Source: CAZCVI01 sp964502145 (lineage in GTDB: Bacteria > Acidobacteriota > Aminicenantia > UBA2199). From it: a stretch of 5,260 nucleotides of DNA. Location of the stretch: contig CAZCVI010000161.1 in the NCBI GenBank assembly GCA_964502145.1, positions 1 to 5,260 on the forward strand, given 5' to 3'. The position numbers and the translations under genes are program-made. Of this stretch, positions 1-5,260 are shown piece after piece (position 1 is the stretch's first letter; each line of letters opens with the position of its first letter). The notes below the pieces were generated by a model that was not told where the DNA came from, ran no database searches, and saw nothing but the letters and a program-made list of their open reading frames with translations.

Positions 1-605
1 ATGTAATAATCGACGGTGTTAAAGTAGGTCACCCCGTATATAATATTTACAGGTCCGATATCGCTACCCTCTTTCCTGCTTACGCTAACAGTAATGGAGC
101 AGTGGGTTATTTTTATCTCAATGCCGCTGACTATTCCCCAGGTATGCATACTATCCAATGGACTTGCACGGACAATGCGGGTAATACCGATGGCATTGGC
201 AGCAGATATTTTATTATCCAAAATAGTGCCGATATCCCAGCCCAAGCCACGGGAAATTTTAAACATCAGACCGATATCCCCGTGTTTTCCATGGCCGAGT
301 TAAATGCACTACCTGAAGATAGCGCGACATCGCAGCATATGATTAAAGAACTGGAACGAGTGGCAATCAAAGTAAGCGAAAACCATACGGATATCAAGGG
401 GTATATGCTCTGTAATGAGCAATTAAAAAAATTACCCATTGGTTCGACTTTGGATAGGAAATCCGGCACATTTTTTTGGTCGCCTGGACCGGGATTCGTG
501 GGTCAGTATTCGTTTGTTTTTGTGATTACCGATCCGAATGGACACTCTTTTAAGAAAACAATTAAAATCGAGATCGCACCGAAATTCAGCCAGTATAACA
601 AGTAA
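1..605 (+). CDS. C-terminal part of a large modular extracellular (Ig-like) protein, 5' end outside window
   Basis: The frame beginning at base 3 is open from the window edge to tandem stops TAA TAG at 603-608, giving 200 residues of a protein that starts upstream. Residues 1-75 form a module with DGVKVGHPVYN, YRSDIATLFPAY, GAVGYFYL, HTIQWTCTDNAGN and DGIGSRYF. I recognise this as a recurring Ig-like, beta-rich module in large secreted proteins of Aminicenantes-like bacteria, where it usually follows upstream 'GWALDD'-type repeats. After a linker with a short helical stretch (about 98-125), residues 140-194 carry LPIGSTLD, FFWSPGPGFVGQYSFVFV and a final beta strand, which resembles a putative-Ig (He_PIG/cadherin-like) domain. 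No transmembrane anchor, LPXTG or PEP-CTERM signal is visible at the C-terminus (ending APKFSQYNK). The likely location is secreted or outer surface, with a binding or structural role. An internal GTG at 102 is an ordinary valine, not a start. The specific function is unknown. Confidence 0.75.
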   Translation, partial: VIIDGVKVGHPVYNIYRSDIATLFPAYANSNGAVGYFYLNAADYSPGMHTIQWTCTDNAGNTDGIGSRYFIIQNSADIPAQATGNFKHQTDIPVFSMAELNALPEDSATSQHMIKELERVAIKVSENHTDIKGYMLCNEQLKKLPIGSTLDRKSGTFFWSPGPGFVGQYSFVFVITDPNGHSFKKTIKIEIAPKFSQYNK

Positions 606-646
606 TAGATTGTATTCGATAATGTAATACATAATATGCAACAACG

Positions 647-666
647 GGGACCGCGCAAGCGGTCCC
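647..666. terminator. Hairpin terminator shared by converging genes
   Basis: A perfect 8-bp stem GGGACCGC / GCGGTCCC (647-654 and 659-666) closes a GCAA loop, a GNRA-type tetraloop. An outer G-U pair (646-667) can extend it on the plus strand. It lies 41 nt after the surface-protein stop and 18 nt beyond the stop of the minus-strand purine nucleoside phosphorylase gene, so it can serve both transcripts. The plus-strand tail (TCCTTCTTCGTC) is pyrimidine-rich but not a clean T tract. The minus-strand tail (GTTGTTGCATATT) is also only moderately T-rich. The hairpin is certain from the sequence, and bidirectional termination is inferred. Confidence 0.75.
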
Positions 667-684
667 TCCTTCTTCGTCAATTAT

Positions 685-1503
685 TTAAAATCGCGGTATA
701 ATCGTAGTCAACAAGCGAATAAAAACATCCTTCACCCGCTCTGCCGTCTCCGTCACTTCCTTGTGACTCAATGGCATTTTAGAAATCCCCGCCGCCAGAT
801 TGCAGACGCACGAGATCCCCGCCACTTTTACACCCATATGACGTGCTACAATCGCTTCTGGGACCGTGGACATGCCCACTGCATCCGCGCCCAATACCGA
901 CAACATCTTGATCTCTGCCGGTGTCTCATAAGAGGGGCCAGTTAACGCCAGGTACACCCCTTTTTTAACTCCCAGACCCATTGTTTGCATTGTGTCTGCG
1001 ATAATGTCGGCCAGTTCGATGTCATAGACTTGGCTCATATCCGGGAAACGTGGCCCCAAACGATTATCATTCTCACCGCGCAATGGGTTGACTGCCATCA
1101 TGTTAATATGGTCGCGAATAATCATCAAATCGCCCGGTAGCAACAAACCATTGATACCACCAGAGGCATTGGTAAGTAGTATTTTGCCTATGCCCAGACT
1201 ACACAGCACGCGCACGGGAAAAACCACCTCGGCAATATCATGGCCCTCGTAATAATGATATCGTCCCTGCATCACTGCCGCAGGTTTACCATTGATTTTA
1301 CCTAACACCAATCGCCCCGCATGTCCGATGACACTGACTTTCTTGAAATGAGGGATCGTCTCATAAGGGATAATTGTTTGCTCTGTCAACGTCTCGGCAA
1401 AATCCCCCAACCCGGAACCTAACACAACCCCAACTTCCGGTAACAATGAACTCTTTGATTTTATAAAATCCGTGGCTTCTTTGATTTGTTCATAAATTGT
1501 CAT
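685..1503 (-). CDS. punA: Purine nucleoside phosphorylase, trimeric PNP-I family
   Basis: This cytoplasmic enzyme splits purine nucleosides or deoxynucleosides with phosphate into free base and (deoxy)ribose-1-phosphate. The 272 residues match the usual length of the trimeric family. Visible signatures are the phosphate loop GSGLG (29-33, Ser30), GHAGR with His61, RYHYYEGH (81-88, with Arg81, His83 and Tyr85), TNASGGIN (111-118), SYETPAE (191-197, Tyr192 and Glu193), VGMSTVPE (209-216, Met211 and Ser212), Asn235 in CNLAAG, and His247 in LSHKEV. These correspond to human PNP Ser33, His64, Arg84, His86, Tyr88, Phe200, Glu201, Met219, Ser220, Asn243 and His257. Asn at position 235, rather than the Asp of methylthioadenosine phosphorylase, points to 6-oxopurine (guanosine/inosine) substrates. 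A good ribosome site, AAGGAG, sits 5 nt before the ATG. It lies 12 nt downstream of the phosphopentomutase stop, so the two are co-transcribed. The symbol punA is used by family; Bacillus calls it pupG. Confidence 0.95.
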   Translation of the reverse strand: MTIYEQIKEATDFIKSKSSLLPEVGVVLGSGLGDFAETLTEQTIIPYETIPHFKKVSVIGHAGRLVLGKINGKPAAVMQGRYHYYEGHDIAEVVFPVRVLCSLGIGKILLTNASGGINGLLLPGDLMIIRDHINMMAVNPLRGENDNRLGPRFPDMSQVYDIELADIIADTMQTMGLGVKKGVYLALTGPSYETPAEIKMLSVLGADAVGMSTVPEAIVARHMGVKVAGISCVCNLAAGISKMPLSHKEVTETAERVKDVFIRLLTTIIPRF

Positions 1504-1515
1504 GATATCTCCTTT

Positions 1516-2685
1516 TTATTTAAAAAAATTTGTTCCTATAAATGGATGTTTGATGCCGAAAAGTTCCAAGAGCGTCACCGCCACATCGGCAAAGGTTTTC
1601 CGTGTGCCCAGGTCAAAAGGTTCCAGTGCGGGTGAGTAGACCAGTAGTGGCACGTGTTCCCGTGTATGGTCCGTGCCAGGAAAGGTTGGATCGCAGCCGT
1701 GGTCCGCCGTGATTATTAACAGATCATCCTCTTGCAAGCGTGGCAGGAACTCGCCCAGTAACCCATCGAACTCTTCCAAAGCCGCTGCATATCCCGCCGC
1801 ATCGTTGCGGTGGCCGTACACCATATCAAAATCCACCAGATTGACAAAGATCAAGCCCGAGGTCGTGATGGCCAGTTCTTCCGTTAACACCGCCATTCCA
1901 TGACTGTTATTTTTCGTATGAATCGCACGGGTGATCCCGTGTCCCGCGTAGATATCCTCGATTTTGCCAATACCCATGACCGGGAAACCATTTTTCTTCA
2001 GCAAGTCCAGTGCAGTTTCGCCTTTTGGGTCCATTGGGTAGTCCTTGCGGTTTGTCGTGCGTGTAAAGTTCCCTGGTGAACCAATAAACGGGCGGGCGAT
2101 TACCCTGCCGATATGGTATTTGTCACAGAGCAGGCGTGTTTTTTCACAGATGTTATAAAGTTTTTCCAATGGGATCACTTCTTCATGCGCTGCGATTTGG
2201 AACACGCTGTCTGCCGAAGTGTAGACAATCGGGTGTCCTGTGCGTAGATGTTCTGCTCCCAGTTCCGCGATGATTTCAGTGCCAGAAGCGGCTTTGTTAC
2301 CCAATACTGCTTTCACTCCAGTGGCTTCGTAGAACTCTCCCAGGATTTCTGCTGTGAAACCGTTTGGGAATACTGGGAAAGGTTTTTCCACTACCAGTCC
2401 CATCAGTTCCCAGTGTCCGGCCATTGTATCTTTGCCATTGGAGGTTTCCATCATTTTGCCCCAGGCTGCTGTCGCGTTTGTAAGTGGTGGCACACCTGCC
2501 AATGGCAGGATATTACCCAGTCCCATTTTTTGCAGGTGAGGTAGTTTTAATCCGCCCGCATGTTCCGCCACATGGCCCAGTGTGTTCGCGCCGACGTCGC
2601 CGAATTGAGCTGCATCTGGTAGCCAGCCTGCGCCTACGCTGTCCAATACAATGATGATTACCCGTTTGATTTTCTTTTTTAACAT
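1516..2685 (-). CDS. deoB: Phosphopentomutase (phosphodeoxyribomutase)
   Basis: The enzyme interconverts (deoxy)ribose-1-phosphate and (deoxy)ribose-5-phosphate, feeding sugar released by the adjacent purine nucleoside phosphorylase into central metabolism. It is an alkaline-phosphatase-superfamily metalloenzyme, normally with two Mn ions. With the start chosen here it has 389 residues, the normal length. Motifs are VLDSVGAG with metal ligand Asp15, GKDTMAGHWE with the phosphorylated Thr87, TSADSVFQIAAHE (156-168), NLVDFDMVYGHRND with Asp287 and His292, TADHGCDP with Asp328 and His329, and DHTREHVP with His340. All expected ligands are present, and the cap domain lies between about 95 and 215. 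I prefer the ATG at 2685 because GAGG sits 7 nt upstream and the protein then opens MLKKKIKRVIIIVLDSVG, like other DeoB proteins. An in-frame ATG at 2712 would add nine residues but has no clear ribosome site. The order deoB then PNP matches the Bacillus drm-pupG operon. Confidence 0.96.
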   Translation of the reverse strand: MLKKKIKRVIIIVLDSVGAGWLPDAAQFGDVGANTLGHVAEHAGGLKLPHLQKMGLGNILPLAGVPPLTNATAAWGKMMETSNGKDTMAGHWELMGLVVEKPFPVFPNGFTAEILGEFYEATGVKAVLGNKAASGTEIIAELGAEHLRTGHPIVYTSADSVFQIAAHEEVIPLEKLYNICEKTRLLCDKYHIGRVIARPFIGSPGNFTRTTNRKDYPMDPKGETALDLLKKNGFPVMGIGKIEDIYAGHGITRAIHTKNNSHGMAVLTEELAITTSGLIFVNLVDFDMVYGHRNDAAGYAAALEEFDGLLGEFLPRLQEDDLLIITADHGCDPTFPGTDHTREHVPLLVYSPALEPFDLGTRKTFADVAVTLLELFGIKHPFIGTNFFK

Positions 2686-2744
2686 CCTCTTGCCTCGCTG
2701 TATATTTTTCATTTTAACATCTTACTTAACATCCACTATGATAT

Positions 2745-2773
2745 ATAATCATACCATACATAATCATACCATA
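2745..2773. repeat. Tandem 14-bp direct repeat overlapping the deoB promoter
   Basis: ATAATCATACCATA occurs exactly twice, at 2745-2758 and 2760-2773, on a 15-bp period with one base between copies. On the minus strand each copy contains TGGTATGAT, an extended -10 element, so the repeat either doubles the promoter or is a two-site operator covering it. The region is very AT-rich, but an exact 14-bp tandem match placed between the operon start and its likely -35 is hard to dismiss as composition alone. No other copy was noticed in the window. Confidence 0.7.
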
Positions 2774-2792
2774 TATAATATAGCGTCGACAA
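2763..2792 (-). promoter_or_regulatory. Predicted sigma70-type promoter of the deoB-punA operon
   Basis: Read on the minus strand, TTGTCG (2792-2787) is followed after 18 nt by TATGAT (2768-2763). The -10 is preceded by TGG, making an extended -10 (TGGTATGAT). Transcription would begin near 2756, about 70 nt before the preferred deoB start. The -35 is weak, so the extended -10 carries most of the call. The second repeat copy (see the 2745-2773 entry) offers an alternative -10 nearer the gene. Confidence 0.5.
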
Positions 2793-2853
2793 GGCTGAAA
2801 AAAAGTTTTGGTTCACCTTTTTCCAAAAGGGCAGTGCTTTTTTCTAATAAATG

Positions 2854-2862
2854 TGGTATAAA
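2854..2862 (+). promoter_or_regulatory. Possible extended -10 promoter element for the PilZ gene
   Basis: TGGTATAAA at 2854-2862 is one base from the ideal extended -10 and faces the PilZ gene, whose start is about 50 nt downstream. No convincing -35 is present at 16-18 nt spacing: the 17-nt position reads GTGCTT. The call rests on the -10 and on its likeness to the two other promoters in the window. Confidence 0.4.
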
Positions 2863-2914
2863 TCTATATGCATAGAATGTTCTTAAATGAAAAGGAATAC
2901 AAATTACTTAAACA

Positions 2915-3250
2915 ATGGTGCTTGGCATGGACAATAGAAAAGAACCCAGAGAGAAAAAAAGTATAAAAGTTCGCATCAAAGATGAGGATGGAATTTATCC
3001 CGCTTCAGTAATCACAATCTCCAAAACCGGTATATCGGTTCGAACCAACCAGGTCTTCCCAGCGTATAAGATGGTCGATATCTTGGTCAAAGTAGCCCAG
3101 CAATTGATACCCATCAGAGGCAGTGTCCGATGGGTGAATGAAATACCCGGGACAGATGGCGAAAAACTATATGAAGTGGGCTTCCTGCTCAAATCGCCAC
3201 CGCCGGAATATGTGCAACATTTTGATTGGGTGCCAGGGAAGCTGGTATGA
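2915..3250 (+). CDS. Small single-domain PilZ protein (putative cyclic-di-GMP receptor)
   Basis: This 111-residue cytoplasmic protein is essentially one PilZ domain. The N-terminal cyclic-di-GMP motif RxxxR is present as RKEPR (8-12). The second motif, normally (D/N)xSxxG, reads TISKTG (34-39): Ser36 and Gly39 are kept but the acidic or Asn position is Thr34. The rest has the expected strands: VRTNQVFP, VDILVKV, IRGSVRWVN and YEVGFLLKSPP. No signal peptide, membrane segment or output domain is present, so it would act through a partner. The start is uncertain. ATG 2915 follows an in-frame stop at 2909-2911, and the only strong ribosome-like site (AAAGGA, 2891-2896) is 18 nt away. ATG 2927 (MDNRKEPREKK) has GGTG 6 nt upstream and would give 107 residues. 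It is followed 55 nt later by the FHA-sigma54 regulator, which may be partly co-transcribed with it. The PilZ call is firm; ligand binding is inferred and uncertain because of Thr34. Confidence 0.85.
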   Translation: MVLGMDNRKEPREKKSIKVRIKDEDGIYPASVITISKTGISVRTNQVFPAYKMVDILVKVAQQLIPIRGSVRWVNEIPGTDGEKLYEVGFLLKSPPPEYVQHFDWVPGKLV

Positions 3251-3256
3251 AAAACT

Positions 3257-3284
3257 TTGAAATTCACGCTTTTTCTGGTATAAT
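3257..3284 (+). promoter_or_regulatory. Strong predicted sigma70-type promoter of the FHA regulator
   Basis: TTGAAA (3257-3262, five of six matches to TTGACA) is separated by 16 nt from a perfect TATAAT (3279-3284). TGG immediately precedes the -10, completing an extended -10. Transcription would start near 3291, leaving a leader of about 15 nt. The spacer after the PilZ stop is only 55 nt and shows no terminator, so this promoter adds to, or replaces, read-through from the PilZ gene. Confidence 0.75.
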
Positions 3285-3290
3285 GCAAAA

Positions 3291-3296
3291 GAAAGG
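3291..3296 (+). promoter_or_regulatory. Ribosome binding site of the FHA regulator
   Basis: GAAAGG lies 9 nt before the ATG at 3306 and decides this start over the in-frame ATG at 3318 (residue 5). If transcription begins where the upstream promoter predicts, the site lies at the very 5' end of the message. Confidence 0.6.
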
Positions 3297-3305
3297 TAAT
3301 GAACA

Positions 3306-5162
3306 ATGAACTATTTAATGTACTATATTGAAGGCTTTATAAAAAAATTTCCCATGGACAAACCCGTCCTAACTATTGGCCGGCACAGTGAGAATAATCT
3401 CGTTATCCGCGAGGACTTTATTTCCCGCAACCACGTGCAAATTACCACTTTTGTCGATTTCATTGATGTGGTGGACTTAAAATCCACCAATGGCATTAAT
3501 TTCCGTGACGAAAAAGTGCAGCAAGCCCGCGTGCGTATCGGTGAATCCTTTATCTTGGGCAAAGTGGAGTTCTTTCTCAAGCGTGGCAGTCTCGATGAAT
3601 TCAAACTGGCCGAAGAACTCATTCCTATTTTTGATACCATTGGCAATGAAAATGCCCAGAAGCTGGACAATGTCATTACCCGCTATATTGACGACATCTA
3701 TTCCGAAACATTAAAAATTGTGATGCAAGCCGGTTTGAAACGCAGTGATTTTAATGAATTTTTATGGGATTTGCCCGGCCATCTTTCCAATGTCACCGAA
3801 TCCGGCAGTCTTTTTATCATTTCCCGTGGCGCTAAAAGTAATGGTATTGATTTTGATATCTTGCTTTCCGTGAAGAGTGAAACCGTCGATGTAGAAGTAT
3901 TGAAGTCGCTTGTTTATGAGAACCCCGATATTTTTAAGCAACGTATCACCGCGCAACCTGTCCCCGATGCTGGACGGTGGTTGCATGGCGTTGAGGAAGT
4001 GCGTCTTTTTGCTTATCCTCTGACTTGCGATGAGAATGAAACCGCTTTAATTTTTATTCAAGACCATGTCAAAAAAAAGGAAGAGGTCAAACTCATCTCT
4101 TTCCTGTCCAGTTTGGCAGTAGAGATTGATTTATTATCCCAGGTTCTGGCTGGCAAGCCGCGGGCTGCCATTAAAACGCCCCATGTTAAACATTTGCCCG
4201 CTGATATAGATATCATTGCTGAGAGCCGTCAGATGAAAGAACTGATCGAACAAGCTAAAAAAATAGCCACCAGTGATATCTTCGTGTTGATCCAGGGCGA
4301 AAGCGGAACAGGCAAAGAGTTGTTTGCCCGTTTGATTCATAAATATTCAGGTCGTGCCCGCGACAAATATGTGGCTATCAATTGTGCCGCCATTCCCGAG
4401 AATCTTTTGGAAAGTGAACTCTTCGGCCATGAAAAAGGTAGTTTCACCGGTGCTTATATTCAGAAAAAAGGGAAATTGGAGATTGCGTCCGGGGGCACGT
4501 TGGTTTTGGATGAAATCGGTGATATGCCCTTGAATTTGCAGAGTAAGTTGTTACGGGCGTTGCAAGAGAAAGAGTTTTATCGCGTCGGTGGTTCCGTGCC
4601 GATTACTGTGGATTTGCGTATTATTTCTATTACCAATCGAGACTTGGAGAAATTAGTGGCTGATAATGAGTTTCGCGAGGATCTTTATTATCGGTTAGTG
4701 CATCGTATGCTTGTGATCCCGTCTTTGCGTGAACGCAAGGAAGATATTCCCTTACTGATCAATTATTTCACCAAGGTATTCTGCCGCCAGACCAATAAAA
4801 AGATCAACGGTTACACAGTTAAAGCCTTTGAGACCCTCCAGTCCCATCCCTGGAAAGGCAATATCCGGCAATTGGAGAATGAAATCCGTAGTATTGTTAA
4901 TCTGACCGATGATGGCGAGACCGTCAGTTACGATATTCTTTCCGACCGTATCAAAAAGGTGACTACCGAACCCGGAGATCACCATGAAACCATTTTACCT
5001 CCGGCCAAAATGACTCCAGACGAGGAAAGAGACTACTTGGTGCGGTTGTTGACTAAAAACGATTGGAATAAATCCCAGACCGCCAGGGACCTCAATATGA
5101 CCTATATGGGCCTGCATAAAAAAATGAAAAAATTGGGCCTGCAAAAAGAAGATGAGGAATAA
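3306..5162 (+). CDS. FHA-domain sigma54-dependent transcriptional regulator (enhancer-binding protein)
   Basis: This 618-residue protein would activate sigma54 promoters by ATP-driven remodelling of RNA polymerase. The N-terminal FHA domain (about 20-92) keeps the phosphothreonine-binding set: Gly25-Arg26, SRNH (40-43) and STNG (60-63). Residues 100-285 are divergent; alternating strands (SLFIIS, FDILLSV, VRLFAYPL, TALIFIQD) followed by a helix (263-281) suggest a degenerate GAF-like sensor. The AAA+ domain (about 302-530) has Walker A GESGTGKE (331-338), the sigma54-contact loop GSFTGA (378-383), Walker B TLVLDE (398-403), sensor I SITNRDL (441-447), arginine-finger region REDLYYRL (457-464) and sensor II WKGNIRQLEN (516-525). 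A Fis-type helix-turn-helix closes the protein (about 575-612: WNKSQTARDLNMTYMGLHKK). No response-regulator receiver domain is present, so control probably comes through FHA binding to a phosphorylated partner, or through the central domain. The ribosome site GAAAGG is 9 nt before the ATG. The target genes are not in the window. Confidence 0.94.
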   Translation: MNYLMYYIEGFIKKFPMDKPVLTIGRHSENNLVIREDFISRNHVQITTFVDFIDVVDLKSTNGINFRDEKVQQARVRIGESFILGKVEFFLKRGSLDEFKLAEELIPIFDTIGNENAQKLDNVITRYIDDIYSETLKIVMQAGLKRSDFNEFLWDLPGHLSNVTESGSLFIISRGAKSNGIDFDILLSVKSETVDVEVLKSLVYENPDIFKQRITAQPVPDAGRWLHGVEEVRLFAYPLTCDENETALIFIQDHVKKKEEVKLISFLSSLAVEIDLLSQVLAGKPRAAIKTPHVKHLPADIDIIAESRQMKELIEQAKKIATSDIFVLIQGESGTGKELFARLIHKYSGRARDKYVAINCAAIPENLLESELFGHEKGSFTGAYIQKKGKLEIASGGTLVLDEIGDMPLNLQSKLLRALQEKEFYRVGGSVPITVDLRIISITNRDLEKLVADNEFREDLYYRLVHRMLVIPSLRERKEDIPLLINYFTKVFCRQTNKKINGYTVKAFETLQSHPWKGNIRQLENEIRSIVNLTDDGETVSYDILSDRIKKVTTEPGDHHETILPPAKMTPDEERDYLVRLLTKNDWNKSQTARDLNMTYMGLHKKMKKLGLQKEDEE

Positions 5163-5260
5163 AAGACCTATATTAAATCAATAGGTAAAAAAGATTATTC
5201 GTTTTCCTGAATTCACCGCCAGAAAAAAAGAGATTCTTTCTGACCTGCGATAATTCAATG
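5163..5260. other. Short downstream tail, no supported gene
   Basis: These 98 bases follow the FHA-regulator stop. A weak 6-bp hairpin, ACCTAT / ATAGGT (5166-5171 and 5181-5186, 9-nt loop), is followed by an A run rather than a T run, so it is a poor plus-strand terminator. A second weak pairing, CAGAAA / TTTCTG (5220-5225 and 5237-5242), also lacks a T tract. An ATG occupies the last three bases, but it has no ribosome site and cannot be judged from here. Confidence 0.4.

Noticed and set aside
690..705. GGTATAAT on the plus strand near the end of the purine nucleoside phosphorylase gene
   Set aside because: It lies inside the opposite-strand coding region, faces no downstream plus-strand gene, and lacks a -35; it is a chance match.
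1673..2544. Plus-strand open frames opposite deoB
   Set aside because: They are antisense shadows of a clearly conserved enzyme gene, with no ribosome sites and implausible products.
2806..2828. TTTTGG / CCAAAA inverted repeat with an 11-nt loop in the divergent region
   Set aside because: Only six mostly A-T pairs in AT-rich sequence; it is not credible as a terminator or riboswitch. I also compared the region with cyclic-di-GMP riboswitch features from memory and saw none.
2713..2914. Possible sigma54 (-24/-12) promoter before the PilZ gene
   Set aside because: No GG-N10-GC pair with surrounding TGGCAC/TTGC sequence was found, so autoregulation by the FHA protein has no support here.
2887..2937. 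16-codon leader ORF that begins ATGAAAAGGAAT and overlaps the PilZ start
   Set aside because: Translational coupling is conceivable, but there is no ribosome site before it and no sign of selection; it is too short to support.
2877..2966. 29-codon plus-strand ORF overlapping the start of the PilZ gene
   Set aside because: It has no ribosome site, overlaps the PilZ coding region in another frame, and its product resembles nothing; it is most likely chance.

Overview
The window looks like a chromosomal segment of a Gram-negative, environmental, moderately AT-rich bacterium. My best guess is a member of Candidatus Aminicenantes or a related Acidobacteriota-like lineage. That rests mainly on the first gene, whose DIATLFP / GAVGYFYL / DNAGNTDGIGSRYF signature I associate with large modular surface proteins of that group. 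The placement is recalled, not computed, and I hold it at about 0.6.

Layout. (1) Positions 1-605, plus strand: the last 200 codons of a large modular extracellular protein whose start lies outside the window. (2) Positions 647-666: an 8-bp GC-rich hairpin with a GCAA tetraloop, placed between two converging genes and probably acting as a shared terminator. (3) Positions 685-2685, minus strand: a two-gene nucleoside-salvage operon, phosphopentomutase (deoB) followed 12 nt later by purine nucleoside phosphorylase. (4) Positions 2686-2914: an AT-rich divergent promoter region with a 14-bp tandem repeat that carries two extended -10 elements for deoB, and a likely extended -10 facing the other way. 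(5) Positions 2915-3250, plus strand: a small single-domain PilZ protein. (6) Positions 3306-5162, plus strand: an FHA-domain, sigma54-type enhancer-binding regulator with its own strong sigma70-type promoter in the 55-nt spacer. (7) Positions 5163-5260: a short tail with no supported gene.

How the genes work together. Purine nucleoside phosphorylase splits purine nucleosides with phosphate into a free base and (deoxy)ribose-1-phosphate. Phosphopentomutase converts that sugar to (deoxy)ribose-5-phosphate for central metabolism. The PilZ protein and the FHA regulator form a separate signalling pair: PilZ domains commonly bind cyclic-di-GMP and FHA domains bind phosphothreonine. Their adjacency suggests, but does not prove, a link between second-messenger or Ser/Thr-kinase signalling and sigma54-dependent transcription. 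There is no CRISPR array, insertion sequence, tRNA or rRNA in the window, and nothing that looks recently acquired.
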